From Ganoderma boninense (taxonomy: Eukaryota > Basidiomycota > Agaricomycetes > Polyporales > Polyporaceae): a DNA stretch of 64,000 bases. The number at the start of each line of letters is the position of its first letter. Position 1 is the stretch's first letter. Shown here one piece after another: positions 1 to 12,719 of the stretch. A program made the position numbers and the translations under genes. The notes under the pieces were generated by a model that did not search any database, had not been told where the DNA came from, and saw nothing but the letters and a program-made list of their open reading frames with translations. The stretch lies in the NCBI GenBank assembly GCA_002900995.3, contig CM035308.1, forward strand, positions 620,001 through 684,000, read 5' to 3'.

Positions 1-698
1 ACAGCTACGACGATTCATCACTGCGCAGGGGACGATGCGAGCTCAGCTATGTCCTGATTTGCTTATAATCAGAATGATGGGAACTGAAGTTACAGCACTC
101 ACTGTCCTTATGAAGGCTTGAGCTTGAGTACTTGCAACCCGGTGATCCGTACCTGACTCCGGAGGCTTGCCTAGATTCGCAAGGGCTCGCAAGGGCCTGA
201 CATTGGGCCTGTCGCTGCAAAAACCATCATCAACCTCGCTGGCGTGGAAGTCAACCAAGTCATGCAAAATGCAGTGCCGGCGTCACGAGAGCAATATAAC
301 CAGCTAGATGAGGGAGACTCAGAGCAAGCCATTCGATGGAATGAGTGCACTTGAATTCTGCAAGAGGAGGGAGGTGAACGTCACATTGTGCATTTCTTCG
401 CTGGCCAGGATGTGGCCAGGTTTCAACGTGCGCTGTTGGTGCCCGACAAGGGGAAGTCGGGTTACGTAATTAGAGACAAATAGGGTGAATGCTGGTGGCG
501 GGCTTGCCCCAGAGTCGAGCACAGCGGCCCCTTCACTGTAGCTGGCCACACTCCCCTCCACGTCGCGTCCCTGCCGTCACCTCCAGCACGCTGTTGTCCT
601 TGTCTCACCCGTCTTGAGTGCACCTGCAGGCGGGTCGTTTTCCTTGTCTGTCCGGTCATACCACCTGCACGACCCAGCCTACGATTCATTTCCCTATC
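1..698. other. No supported gene; 5' flank of the phosphodiesterase gene
   Basis: I see no family motif or convincing splice structure here. Short open frames on both strands overlap each other and have no recognisable composition. The last 80 bases directly before the ATG at 699 would be the 5' leader of the next gene. Confidence 0.4.
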
Positions 699-2923
699 AT
701 GAAGCCGGAATACTCCGAGCCCAAGCTTCCCCCAAACTCTACTCGCCAGTCCGTCGATGATGATGAACGCAAGGCGCTGATATCCCCTGAAGACCGACGG
801 TTCGAAGATGTTCATTACGACGAAGAGGAGAACGCCGAGCTTGGGTCGCCTCCAACGAGGTCGAGGAGATGTTTAGTGTTCAGCGTGCTTTTCTTTTCCC
901 TCCTCTTGCTCTCCATCGCCATTCCTGTGCAACGGTTCTTCTGGGGTCCTAGCAAGACTACTGCGAAGCCGCAGTTGAAGACGCAAGGTTTGCTGACAAT
1001 GGCACGCACGACTTCAAGAAGACAGCGATCATTGTTTCTATTGACGGTCTGCGGTACGTCGTCCACGTTCTCCTCTCGCCTGCGACGTCGCGAACCTTGG
1101 CTGGTACTAGGGCGGATTACTTGGACCGTGGCTTGACTCCTCATTTGCTGGCAATCAGTAAAGATGGACTCCGGAGCCAAGTCCATGCAACCAGTGTTTC
1201 CGGTATGTCTGCAGCATGCATCACCAACGATTTGCACTAATGCTATGCCAGACGCTCACTTTCCCGTATGTTGTTCTACACATGATATTCCCTTGGCGTT
1301 CTGAATTGATTGTGAGTGCTTCGGAAGTAATCACTGGGCCTTGATGTAAGTTCAGATCTAGTCAAATGTGCGCATATACTCATCGTTCCTTAAGGACCGG
1401 CCTTTATGTCGAGTCCCACGGAATCGTAGCCAATGTGTGTCGCTCCCTCAGCCTCTCAATGAACTCATCTTAGCGTCACGCTCTAGAACTTTTGGGACCC
1501 AGCTACTCAACGCGAATTCCATTACAATCGTATTGAGTCGACATGGGTGTCGGAGTGGTGGTACGGTGAGCCGGTACGTCCCGACCGCATCTTTTCAGCA
1601 TTGCCCTATTCATGCTCCCCTGTGCGCAGATGTGGGAGACTGCGGAGAGGGCGGGTGTAAGGACTGCGAATTTGATGTGGTACGTCATGTGGTCATCGCT
1701 TTGTCGCGTTGGATGTCCTAACCTGTACGTAGGCCGGGACCCCCGAAGACTACGAGCGGTGCTTCTCCGACGTACTTCGTACCCTGGAAGGTGTGTCATT
1801 CCCATCGTTCAGCATTCCATCCGCTTACCTGGACTGTGCGGTGAAGGACCACGTTCCTTTGCAGGAGAAACTCGACCAAATCCTAAGCTGGATCGACATG
1901 CCTATCGAGACGCGCCCTCAGTTTATTATGGGTATGTTGGAAGTCAATTTGGCCTGTATTGCCGCACATTAATTCCAGAACGTCATAGCATACGAGCCGT
2001 CCCTCGACCAGGCTGGTCATCTTACTGGCCCCACGTCTAAGCTCGTCAACGTAGGTATCCTCCCATGGTGGATACCAAGCAGTGCTGACACAACCTACGC
2101 CCACAGAAAGTCCTGAAGCAAGTCGACGTCTTCGCGCGCGACCTCCACGACGAGATCGAGGCGCGCAACCTGACCGACATCGTCGACATCGTCTTCGTCA
2201 GCGACCACGGCATGACGGACACGAGCCACCCCGAGCTCATCTTCATCGACGACGTTCTCGGCGCCGGCTACGCGCACATCGCGCACGAGGACGGCTGGCC
2301 CGCGATGGGCCTCCGCTTCGACACTCCCGAGCACACGGACACGTACCTCGCCGTGCTCCGCAACGCGTCCCGTGCGAGCGGCGGCAAGTTCGACGTGTAC
2401 ACGCACGCGACGATGCCCGCGCGCTGGCACTTCTCCGAGAACCCGCGCATCGCGCCCGTCTACGTCGTCCCGCGCATCGGCTACGCGCTCACGGACCGCG
2501 CCGAGAACGGCTCGGGCATGAACAAGGGGGTGCGTACTCGCTTCCACCGCGAGCATTCTCCTCCGCTCCCCGCTGACACGCTTGTATGTGTGTATTGTGC
2601 AGAGCCACGGCTACGACAACACGTACAAGGAGATGCACGCGATGTTCGTCGCGCACGGACCCTTCTCCTCCGTCGTGAAGGCGGTCGAGGCGGATCGCAT
2701 CCAGGCAGCGTCGTCCTCACCCGCGCGGCGTCTCGCGGCGTCCATCCTGGGACGGGACCTCGCGCGGCCGAACAAGGGCTGGCACTCGACGGCGGACGAC
2801 GCGTACGTGATGGAGACGTTCGAGAACGTGCAGATATACAACCTCATGATGAAGCTGCTCGGCATCGAGGAGCACGCCGCGCCGACGAACGGCACGAAGG
2901 GCTTCTGGGACAAGTACTTCTGA
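699..2923 (+). CDS. Ectonucleotide pyrophosphatase/phosphodiesterase (type I phosphodiesterase family)
   Basis: Predicted type II membrane enzyme that hydrolyses nucleotide phosphodiester bonds outside the cell or in the secretory/vacuolar lumen, using two metal ions. Start 699 opens an acidic cytosolic tail and one transmembrane segment (about residues 60-80). The first exons read well as 699-934, 988-1053, 1111-1202, 1252-1265 and 1328-1345, with a 53-nt first intron. Visible family motifs, in order: VSIDGLR (first metal ligand), PTLTFPNHW (nucleophile Thr), GLYVESHGIVAN, FWDP, DQAGH, FVSDHGMTD (metal ligands), THATMPARWHF and SHGYDN; it ends FWDKYF. Oddity: between GLTPHLLAISKDGLR and MQPVFPT the frame slips by one base at about 1174, with family-like sequence on both sides. 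This is either an assembly error or a recent inactivating indel. Family assignment is firm; substrate unknown. Confidence 0.88.
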
Positions 2924-3158
2924 GGGCTGCTCGGCCTGCTGGGTACCCTGACGACTACGACTAGCGACTGGGCGAGCGTGGAGGGCTATATGCCGGTTTA
3001 TGAGTTATGAGGTGATGATGGATCTACGGACGGGGGTTCGTGTGTACACTATTGGTTATCGTATATACTTAGAACACGCTATCGACATGCACTACGGTCA
3101 TACCATGCGCATATAATTTTCTTCGTTATCCTTAATTCAAGGCCTGCTCCCCCAACGA

Positions 3159-4861
3159 TCACATCGACCGGATGTCGCGCCACGGACTCAGGTCGACTGC
3201 CCAGACCTCCACCTGCTCGGTCATCGAATCTTCCGAGGTCAGTTGGCCGATATCTGTACCCATGACATGGACGCCGGACAAGCCGCCGTCGTCGTCCTGG
3301 CCCGACATTGCCTGGTTGGTCTCATGGAGGTCAAGGATGAAGTGGGATATGAGTATCGCCGTGATCCTGCTGCGTGAGTGAGCACGAGGTCATGGCCAGA
3401 GGGTCAAGTACTCAACGGTTCCAGGAACTTGGTCACGTAGGCCGTGTGTGTGTACGGGATGTGCAGGAAGGACGTCTGGAGTAATATGCACATCAGGATG
3501 AGGATAGGACTGTCGTAAATATGAGAGCGTAATGAATGCTCGTACCGGGACGAAGATGGACACGATGTGGAGGATGTTCAGTCCCAGAAGGATGCTACCA
3601 TACAATTGACCTCTAGTCAACGCCAGCTGTTGAGTCGAAGTGCAGGGTGCGTGCGCCTCACATGAAGTACGTAGTGCCTGTCGCGGAGTCAGCAAAAGCC
3701 TGGAGATGGTGTCGACCACAGGAAGTCCAACGCAAACGCACCGTTCCTGAACATGACTCTCGTGAGGAAGGACATGGATCCTTCGCTGCGTGCATGGTAG
3801 GTCGCCTTCCAGGTGACGCCGATCACCACGGCGTCCGCGATGATTTGACCCCCGCGAATGAAGAGAGTGCCTAAGAGCGGAGTTAGTAGCAAGGTTCAGC
3901 CTGAAAGAGGGGGCTTGACTAGTGGGCTTGTATGAAGCACGGACCGCTACGATCGCCGCTCAAAGTTAGTTCACGCACACTCGCAGTCGAGTTGACACGG
4001 CGACTTACAGGAGACTGAGGAAATACGGCGTCGTTGCTGCCGACGTGCACCCCAGGACCGGGTCGTTCACGAAGGACGTGTGGTGAAAGTCGTTCTGAGT
4101 CCCCCTCGCATCTTAAGCGACAGGGAGCGGAGGAACGAAAGCGAATCAGACGTACGTAGTAATTGAGAGGGAGCACAAGGATCGTCCAATAGAAGGTGAA
4201 TGCGGTCAGAAACCAGCTCCTCTGACTCAGCGCATATACGCGCAGGGCCGAGAAGACTGGCTCCGCGATGCGCATGTGTAGCCAGCACGCGTACCCGTAA
4301 GCTCAAATCCACAGATTCGACTTGGAGAAACACTCACGTGCCCAAGGGAGATATTGGACGTATCTCAGCACGTCGTCGATGTAGTACTGCGTTTTGCAAC
4401 TACCCCGACGTCAATCACCATGAGTGTTGTATCGACCTGCTAGAACGCTTACTCCTGCAGCCGGCGGTCAGGATAGGACGTTCCCGAACAGACGATAGAG
4501 AATGCTCACCGGATACGGCAATGGCAGACACCTGTAGTACGCGAGGACCACATAGTAGAGCAGTGCGAAGTATCGGTTCGTGAAAAATAGGATTGAGGCG
4601 GCATTGACTCTCCGTGTCCAGAACAGCAGCGACTCTCGCCGCACAGTAAGGAGGTAGTCGTACACGATCAAGGCTGGAAAGCATCAGGGTGGCGTAGCAC
4701 ACAGTCGAATGCTGTTGCACGTACCCGCAACGCCTACGTCAATAAGGTTGCTTATGAAACTACAGTCGTTGTCTAAGTGTGCATGAGGACGGTACAAAAT
4801 CTAGAAATACTTACCTGACCTCTTTGATTGTGATAGTTCTATCTGTGTCGGAAGGGATCAT
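3159..4861 (-). CDS. DUF6533 multi-pass membrane protein, copy 1
   Basis: Fungal family of predicted polytopic membrane proteins of unknown function. I take the start at 4861 because the first exon (4815-4861) ends in a clean GTAAGT donor and in the same splice phase as the other copies. The DUF6533 core is visible at 4468-4671: VYDYLLTVRRESLLFW, then FTNRYFALLYYVVLAYYRC. A later exon carries the usual second motif, ALRVYALSQRSW (near 4220-4260). Exons at 3689-3892 and 3390-3719 hold further hydrophobic helices. The last exon reads ILISHFILDLHETNQ and ends at 3159-3161 after an acidic, hydrophilic tail. Copy 1 is the most diverged of the four in this window, and its N-terminus (MIPSDTDRTITIKEV) differs from the LDPTRIV type of copies 3 and 4. 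Exact internal exon borders are not all resolved. Confidence 0.75.
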
Positions 4862-6660
4862 AACAGTCGAAAAGGGCGGGCACGGAAGGTGCAGAGGGAT
4901 CTGGTACAACGAGTCGGCGCTGCCGAGGAGTGCTGGGGAGTTAGGGTTATGAGGCATCTCTAGCCCAGGCTGCTCGACACATCGGGTTTCTCGACACCGG
5001 CGGCGATGACGAACAACGTCTTCGTGACAGATGGAGATTGGAGAAGCGAATAGAGCCGCTCGCAAACCTTGTCTGTGGTGGATCAAAAATATAAATAGCT
5101 GCATTGGGACTGGGATGAAGGGCACGAGGCCTAGTGCGGGGTTGAGGCGGCGAACCCCAGCGGCCGGAGCGATGCGCTGCCAGACGTAAGAAGGGCCGTG
5201 CCCACCGTTGACCGCGACTTCAACAGCCTGAGCGGGTGTCGAGGCCACGACGTATCATGGATGTCCCACATGAGTACTTCCGTCTTAGATCATGTCTCCG
5301 ACGGCTTCTGTGCTTCAGACACACACACAACAATGTCAGTCTCCGCTGTCATGTGTGATGGATCGGACACATACCGGCTGTTCAGTGGCAGTTCGCCTAC
5401 GTTCAGTCTTTCGGATGCATGTGCGCGTGGGGGGTCTAAGATATACGCGTCTGAGTGCAGCTCCTGGAGAACAGAGATATAGTGAGGAACTTGAATTAAA
5501 ACACGGACAATCTGTCTATCGAGAGACATTGGGTGAGCTGGTACTCTGCCGATTTAGGCTTGCGGTTTTGATCCCCGAAAGTTGAAACTAGCGGTAAACG
5601 CTCTTGCGACAGGCTTCATGGGGAGTGTTGAAGATGTGGTCGAGTAGATTCACAGGTGCGACGTTGAAGGTGCACAGACTATTTGGAGGTGGGATGGTGT
5701 CTCGGGCGAAGTGGCCTCGGTCAGAGTCCCGGTTCTTCCTAGAACCGGTTAACTTATTGGTGGGGTTGTGAGAGGTCACGTGAAAAGTGTGTACCCGGCC
5801 TCGGCCGATAAGAGGCCTGAATTCTCCGCGGAGCTGCATTCTTAGGTAGCGTCATTGCGTTTGTCGGGTTTTGAAGAGCGACGCCTAGGGTGTGTTGTGT
5901 GTGTGTCTGTTGACCATGTACTTGTTCATTAGTTCTGAGCTGAGTCGCTGGCCGCGGGTTGCCGGTCAGTCGGTCTTCCGGCCACATGTCTGCAGAGAAA
6001 ATTGCTCAAGACATCTGCGCAGTTTATGCTTGTTAGGTTACGTTAACTGCGTTGAGCACCGTCGAGGCATCAATGCATCAGAGGTTCACCTCGATCCGTT
6101 CATTCGCGACAGGGATGGGGTCACGCGAGTTAGCCGCAGGTCAATCTTGGAGCCCGTGCGTTCAATAAAGGGATCCATTCTCGAATCTCGCGGGGTTTTC
6201 GACTCGGTGGCGGGCCGTTCTTTGAGAATTCGAAGCTTACCTTACTGACCATAGGACATTCCTATGCCATTCGGACACAGACGACCGCTCATGTACTGTA
6301 CCTACTACCAATGTAAACATCGCCGCGTATGCTTGCCTGTCTGTACCTCGGAAGAGAAGAACCGGACTCTGGCGGGCCCCCGCCGCTCCCCCTCACAAGT
6401 CTTTAGCGCGCATTGAGTACTTTGAGTGCCGAAACGGGAAGGATACAAACAAGAAACAAATACCCCCGGCGCTGCTCCATTGCAAAGCCTCCGTGCTGTT
6501 TCCTCCACGTTTACAATGTCCTGTAGCCCCTTGACAAGTTGACAAGTCAGTTCTCGAATTTTGGTAAGTGCACATATTTCACCCGCCGAACCAAGTGGAA
6601 AACCTGGTAATTTTCGATTTTTAGCCCGAATCAAGAAGTTGTCGCCGGCATTCAAGTTTG
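4862..6660. other. No supported gene
   Basis: About 1.8 kb with only short overlapping open frames on both strands, no family motif and no coherent exon chain. There is a short CA-type microsatellite near 5320-5332. It separates the diverged DUF6533 copy 1 from the duplicated copy 2 block. Confidence 0.4.
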
Positions 6661-6689
6661 CGGCGCGATTAAACGTGAGACGCAATATG

Positions 6690-7250
6690 GACCCTCTCCC
6701 TCGGTTGATCTATCTCCATCTTTGTCTCTATCCTACCAGCACAGTCGAATCATCGAAGCATCGTACATCAGCCTCAGGCTGTATCCAAATGGCACGCCTC
6801 CGAGTCGACCTGCCCAAACGGGGCCATGCCCTCCACCCCGCGCCGATGGGTCCAGTGTTGCAGCTCCGACACTTTGTGAGTCTGTGACCCGCGACGAGCT
6901 CCACTGCACGACCACGCTCGTCAGCGAGCCGTGTCTCATCGTTCTGGAAAACGGCGTCGGGACTCGCGCGAGGCAGCGCCGACGCTCAGCAGCGTGACCG
7001 CAATCTCAGAGTCGTTCGTCCGTCAATACTACTCGCAAAGCAGCGCCGTCCGTTTAACCTCCATCGCGCTCGCGGTCTACTACTCCTACAGCAGCAGGGG
7101 CGATTCCCAGCCCTTTTCGTGCCCGGGGGCTCGGGGGCTGTGGCCACCGACACTAGCGGGCGCATCGTCGGCATGGTTATGAATGGTACCGGGGCGGGCT
7201 GGGGCAAGCTATGTGGTACCGTATTACCTCCTCCGTTGGTGGATCAGGAA
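6690..7250 (+). pseudogene. Decayed GDSG-type (trypsin-fold-like) gene remnant 1
   Basis: The best-preserved stretch, 7075-7215, reads across frames as a PG(G)SGAV block followed by GRIVGMV. This resembles the GDSGxVx(9)GRIVGM signature of trypsin-fold serine-protease-like domains in fungal hypothetical proteins. The Asp of GDSG appears as Gly here. The frame is broken and no start or upstream exon chain is visible. A related stretch lies at 9820-10015, in the same position relative to the next DUF6533 gene, so this is part of a duplicated block. Similarity between the two stretches was seen directly; the protease-fold label is an inference from a short motif. Confidence 0.45.
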
Positions 7251-7495
7251 GGCCGTCTCCCAGTCGTTACCCTTCCAGATAAGCGACGCGGGCCAGCAGG
7301 CATAGATCATGGCCTCGATGCGAATGGCGAGACTGACCTTCGGCTTCCCCTTCTTGCTTCTGGGCGATGATGTCTTCCCCTTCAAGTTCCATCGCACTCC
7401 TATGCCTTCTTTCTGCCGTGTACTATGACGCTCCAGAGGTTCCCACTTGTTTGTGTCAAGATGTACTGTTACGATAAACGCTGCGTCCACATTCC

Positions 7496-9196
7496 CTACA
7501 TTGGAGTCTGTCGAGTGAATCCTCGTCGTCCCGGTGCACTGTCGCGAGACCCACTGGCATTGGGGCTGGCCGACCACTCCGTCATTTCAAAAGACCTGGA
7601 ACTTCCGAAGCGCAGCTGTCCAATGTTAGAACTGACAGTTGGGACTCCGCCCAGGTCACCGTGCACCATTGCGTGGTGCGTGTTATGAAGATCGAGCATA
7701 AAGCGAGAAATAAGAATCGTTGTGACCCTGCATTATGATAGCACAAAGTGAGGGTAAGACTCGATATCTGGGGGAGAGGTACTCAACGGTTCTGAAAATC
7801 TGACTATGTATGACGTGTTTGTGAACGGCTTGTGGACGATGGTGCTCTGAATGGTTTTGTGAGTACAGGAGCCAGGTTGCGCGAGCCCGTAGCCGCGGAT
7901 CCCTCACCGGGATTAAGGTGAAAATGATTTGCAGGATATTCAACACAAGGATGATGCTATGCCCACGAATATAGATATAAGACCTCGGGGGAGAGCAAGG
8001 GCGAGCAACTCACACGAAGTACAGAGTGCCTGGTAAGGTTCGTGTCAGCCCCCTTTCAACTTCCAGGAATAACTCCCGTACTATGTCTGAACATGACCCT
8101 CGTCAGGAAGGATATATTCCCTCCTCTACGTGCATGATAAGTAGCTTTCCAGGTGACTCCAATCACGATGGCATCAGCAATGATTTGACCTCCGCGAATG
8201 ATGAGGAAGCCTGTAAATCAATGTGAGCAAGGAGGAGGGCCTGACTGACGCGGGACAATACTAGCCACTGAAATCATACTCAGCAATTGATATGACGAAG
8301 AAATATGAATATGCACCAGGCTCACATATTCTCAATCAGCGAGGGACCGTTCTCCATTGGCGTGCATCCTGAAATGACACTCGGATCGTCGATGAAGGAC
8401 ACCAGGCGAAAGTCACCCTAGTTGCGGTCAAATCGGAGCCGACTGGAAAAGCTGCATAGCATGGCTCACGTAGTATTCAAGAGGAAAGGCGAGAATAGAG
8501 CAGAAGAAGGTGGTGGCAGTTAGAAGCCGATTCCTTCTGCTTAGGGCATACACGCGCAGCGAGGAAAAAACTGTCCTTGTGGTTAGATGTTAGCTTACTA
8601 TACGCATGGAAATGGGAAACTAACCTGTCCAAGGGATGTATTGCAAGTGTCTTATTGCATTGCTGATTGAGTACTGCGTCCGGCAACTGCCTCGGGCTCT
8701 AAATCAGTATCCGACAATCTTGCCCAGTCCACTGCTGGATACGGTATGAACCTACTCCTGAAATAAATAGTGAGGATAGGCACCTCTTCGATTGTGATCC
8801 ACTATGAATGACATGACTTACTTGGTGTTGCACCGGGAGACACCGGTAATAGGCGAGGACCACATAGTACACTACAGCAAGGTAGCGGTTGGCGAAGAAT
8901 AACATCGAGGCAGCATTGACCTTCCGTTGCCAAAAGAGACGCGATTCTAGCTGGACGGTAAGGAGATAGTCGTACCCGATCAAAACTGTTGAACGCGAGT
9001 TGAGTTAGAGTTCCAGCTCGCCGTGATGTAGTCCACAAGCCCGGCATGTGCGCCTACCAGCAGTGCAGATAGTTATTAGTTTATCTAGGAAACTATACTT
9101 ACATCAGCCTGCTATATGCATGTGGTATTGGTTTAGACACACTTACAGAGCATTGTTAATCTCAATAATCTTGGTCACGTCGAGTTGGCGCGACAT
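7496..9196 (-). CDS. DUF6533 multi-pass membrane protein, copy 2
   Basis: Paralogue of copy 1. The start at 9196 gives a 50-nt first exon (9147-9196, MSRQLDVTKIIEINNA) ending at GTAAGT, the same length and phase as in copies 3 and 4. The DUF6533 core (8810-8983) reads GYDYLLTVQLESRLFWQRK, then FANRYLAVVYYVVLAYYRC. An exon near 8480-8580 encodes a second conserved segment similar to LRVYALSRRN. The 7683-7946 exon reads MLNILQIIFTLIPVR. The C-terminal exon contains MLDLHNTHHAMVHGDLGG and ends TRQTPM at 7496. That is about 60 residues of hydrophilic tail, longer than in copies 3 and 4. No obvious stop was found in the exons I read, but not every intron was traced. Function unknown. Confidence 0.72.
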
Positions 9197-9545
9197 AGCA
9201 AGTGAATTTGTGGGACCGAGTCTGAGGGGGGAGATGGAGTATGGGCAACGGACACCGCCGCAGCTCCTTGCCTTTTTATAGGCTCTCCCACTGGCACTTG
9301 AAAGATTGCTGTGGCTCATATGATGTTACTCACCGCTTCTGCCTGGTGGTTCTAGGTCTTCTCGACACCTGCATTACTACGTGGCATTGTCCAACCGCAG
9401 ACCGCACGGACCGACTCCCACGTGCACGCTGTTCGAACCCAAAGCCGAAACTCTCCGATTGGATCGGACAGTCCTCGCGGGTGGCAGGTATGTGGGATAC
9501 GAACTGCGTAAGTCGACGTGTTTCGTGAAATAAACTGCAAACCAT
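9197..9545. repeat. Upstream block shared by DUF6533 copies 2, 3 and 4
   Basis: Words in this block recur upstream of copy 3 (about 11860-12135) and copy 4 (about 58640-58870). Examples are CTCATATGATGTTACTC against CATATCATCT, GGTCTTCTCGACACCTGC (here and upstream of copy 3), and GAACCCAAAGCNGAA in all three. It probably carries the promoters of the three genes, and it shows that the duplication unit extended at least 300 bp upstream of the start codon. Confidence 0.6.
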
Positions 9546-9586
9546 AGATAAACCGAGACACTAACTGGCCAATATCTGTCGAGGCA

Positions 9587-9980
9587 ATGAGGAGTACTTC
9601 CCGAGGCCGTCCTCGCAGCGGGACCTTCTCCACCTCAGCCCGAGGAACATCAACACCGGCTGCTGTGCCACACGATTGCCAGTTCGTTGCGGTCAGTTTG
9701 GAGCGATGCCGAGCGACGAACGACAACACATACCGCCAGGGCCTGCATAGGTTCGAGATGCCTTGGGTGGTTTTACTACTGGTGACCCCTCGATCGCTAT
9801 CTTGCTCCAGAGTCACCATTTACTCCTACAGCAGCGAGGACGACCCCGGGCCCTTCTCGCGCACTGAGGACTCGGGGGCTGTGGGGTGGCTGTGGTCACC
9901 CCGACACCAGCGGGCCCATGATCACGGTCGACATTGGGTTGGATCGGGTTGAGCTTGAGTGAAGCGTAGCCGATGGGCCA
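9587..9980 (+). pseudogene. Decayed GDSG-type gene remnant 2
   Basis: Second copy of the remnant at 6690-7250. Shared text includes TACTCCTACAGCAGC, GACTCGGGGGCTGTGG and GGTGGATCANGAAGG. The frame here reads EDSGAV where remnant 1 has GGSGAV, so the two have decayed independently. No intact gene can be assembled. Confidence 0.45.
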
Positions 9981-10205
9981 GTATTGTCTCCTCGATGGGT
10001 GGATCACGAAGGCCTTCCCCGATACCTACTGCTTCCTGGTTACGCGATGCGGTGGATGCGCGACGAGCGTCGAAGACCCCTCGTGCCACTGTTCATCAAG
10101 TTTGCTAGAATAAGGCCTGGCGACGTAGGTGTCTGTAGTCTACATAGTTGTATCATAAATATTGCATCGACACTCTTACCATGGAGCCAGCCTGATGAAT
10201 CCTCA

Positions 10206-11841
10206 TCACGCGGACGAGGCAGTGTCGCAAGAGGGACTGGATCTAACCGACCATTCTGTCCTTTCCGACGATCCAAAATCTCTGGAGCGCGGTCCTCCGA
10301 TACCAGAAACCGTGGTTTGAATCCCGGTCGTGTCACCATGATACACCATTACGCTCTCAGTATCGTGAAGGTCGAGGATAAAGCGAGATATCAGAATCGA
10401 TGTTATACTGGACGCCGAGAAAGTAGGAGTGAGTGCGAGGCTCGACATCCGGGGAAGAATTATACTCAACGGCTCCGAGAACCTGTTCAGATAGGACGTG
10501 TTTGTGAATGGGGTGTGGATGACGGAGTCCTGCAATGTTCTGTGAGCTTGCGAACTCGACGCCACGTCGGGATGCATGCCTCACCGGGATCAAGGCGAAT
10601 ATAATTTGCAGGACATTCAACACCACGAGGATGCTGTACCAGCCACCAATAGGCATGTTGCACGTTAAGGTGAGTGTAGACAACTCACACAAAATACAGG
10701 GTGCCTGTATCTCACGTTAGCGTGGGGTTGTTCTGGCTCCCAAAAGGTGCGGACACCTTACTATGTCTGAACATGACCTTCGTCAGGAAGGCTACGGAGC
10801 TCTCTTTGCGTGCGTGATGCGTAACTTTCCAGGTGACCGCAATCACAATGATGTCAGCGATGATTTGGCCCCCGCGAATCGCGATAATCCCTGTTGATTA
10901 GCATGAGTCATGACATGATTAGACCGGCAGAGCAAGACGGTACTAGCCGCTGAAATCATAGTCAGCAAATGCTCCCACAGAAAGAGACACTCCAACGTAC
11001 AGTATGTCGATGAACGTAAGCGTCGTCTGAGTTGTGGGCGTGCATCCTAAGGCCAGATCATTGGCGAAGGATACAAGGTGAAAGTCACCCTAATTTCGCT
11101 GTTAGATCTTACAGAGCCATTTCGCGAACCATAAATTAGCTTGGCTTACGTAGTACTCGAGAGGGAAGGCGATCATGGACCAAAAGAGGGTGGTCGCAGT
11201 TAGAATCCAGTTCCGTTCACTCAGAGCGTATACCCGGAGTGTGGAAAAGACTGTCCACGTCGAGTCGAGCGATATAAGCATAGGTTCCTCCATGCGCGGA
11301 TGAAAGTGGAACAGACCTGCCCAAGGAACGTATTGCAGGTGTCTTATTGCACAATCGATGTAGTACTGCACCTGGCAGCTATGCGGCATTAGTATCAGGC
11401 TGATCTATCGCTGGATTTTGTGTTCAACCTACTCCTGGAACGAGCAATGAGGACGAGGAACTTCGACGACCAATCTAGTAACTTACCAGGAACGGCAACG
11501 AGAGGCATCGGTAATATGCAAGACCCACGTAGTAGAGCAGAGCAAGATAACGATTTGCGAAGAACAGAATGGTGGCGGTGTTGACCTTCCGTCGCCAAAA
11601 CAGACGTGATTCCCGCTCGACGGTGAGAAGATATTCGTATCCGACCAAAGCTGTTGAACGTGAGTCCGGATTCAAGGCGGAGTCCACATAGACACGTGCC
11701 TACCAGCGACGCCGACAGTTATGAGGTTTGCTGTGACACTGGAGCCATGTACGAATCAGCGCCGTGGACATCAAGATCTGGGCAGACTCACTGAGCATCC
11801 TGGACCGCGACAATCCTGGTCGGGTCGAGTGAAAATGACAT
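10206..11841 (-). CDS. DUF6533 multi-pass membrane protein, copy 3
   Basis: Paralogue of copies 2 and 4. The 50-nt first exon (11792-11841) reads MSFSLDPTRIVAVQDAQ and ends at a GTGAGT donor. The core exon (11475-11660) reads VGYEYLLTVERESRLFWRRK, then FANRYLALLYYVGLAYYRC. The next exons (11102-11389) read PWAGLFHF and TVFSTLRVYALSERNW, followed by a hydrophobic helix. The 10357-10692 region gives SILVVLNVLQIIFALIPV and the C-terminal exon VTSILISRFILDLHDTES, ending at 10206. It matches copy 4 more closely than copy 1. Same strand and same relative order of flanking remnant as copy 2, so it arose by tandem duplication. Membrane topology is inferred from hydrophobicity; function unknown. Confidence 0.73.
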
Positions 11842-12600
11842 ATAGTAAATAAATGAGAACCCAAAATGCGGAATCGAATGTGAACGGCCCCGGGGCACAA
11901 AGTGAAAGTCGTCAAGGGCAGCGGAAACCGGCGCGGCTGCGTGCCCCTCTGTCCTGTAGTCTGCACTTCATATCATCTGAATCCATCGAGTTCTACGTGT
12001 TGATGTTCGGTCTTCTCGACACCTGCCGAATCAAACATTGTCCAAGCGGAAGTTCCAGCTGCAAATCGGGTATGTAAAATCCCATGTCGTGCGAACGCAA
12101 AGCTGAAACGCTTGACCAACTCGGACGATCCTCCCAGATGGAGGAATTATGATCCATGGAATACCTTTATCTGAGGTCAAAGTCCGCGCATCATCGCACT
12201 TCAAACGATCAACCAGTGATCAACTGCCAGTCCTGTAGCCAAGAGAGCTCAGCCGTGCGATGGCCGAGATGCCATTGGAGGCGGCACCCACCACAGTTCT
12301 CGAGGACCGCAGGCCTCCGCAGGCGTGTCTGCGCCTTGGCAGTGTCGCCACCAACTTTTCAGGCTGTGCATGCTGATGAACGGCGCGTCTCGGTCAGTTT
12401 CGTCGTCGAATCATGCGGCGCGATAGCTAGAAATAAATACCGCCACAGCCTGTGTTGGAGTTTTTCGTTGTTAGTCATGGCGGATGAGACCCAGCTTCAT
12501 CCCATCCGATTCCGAGACTACCGCGACTTTGATCTAGGCAGAAGCGCCAGCCATGGTTCCTGTCTGACGTCATTGCGCAAATTGACTGCGGCCAGACAAA
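11842..12600. repeat. Third partial copy of the duplicated flank, then left edge of the accessory block
   Basis: 11860-12135 repeats the upstream block of copy 2. 12150-12560 weakly repeats the start of GDSG remnant 2: CTCGGTCAGTTTC against GCGGTCAGTTTGG, and AAATACCGCCACAGCCTG against ACATACCGCCAGGGCCTG. The resemblance fades by about 12.6 kb, where base use on the plus strand becomes strongly purine-rich. I place the left junction of the accessory block near there, without a defined repeat or target duplication. Confidence 0.4.
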
Positions 12601-12719
12601 TTCCTGTTGAATTCCATTCAGTGGCACTAAGTAATAATAGCGACATTGCCCCTCCGGGCGGACCTGGCCACTGTCACACGTGTATCGGAGGTAAAAATAG
12701 ATCGAGAGCAGGGACTACA

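Noticed and set aside
2082..2576. Arg-rich 164-codon plus frame and its antisense partner
   Set aside because: Both overlap the phosphodiesterase exon in other frames.
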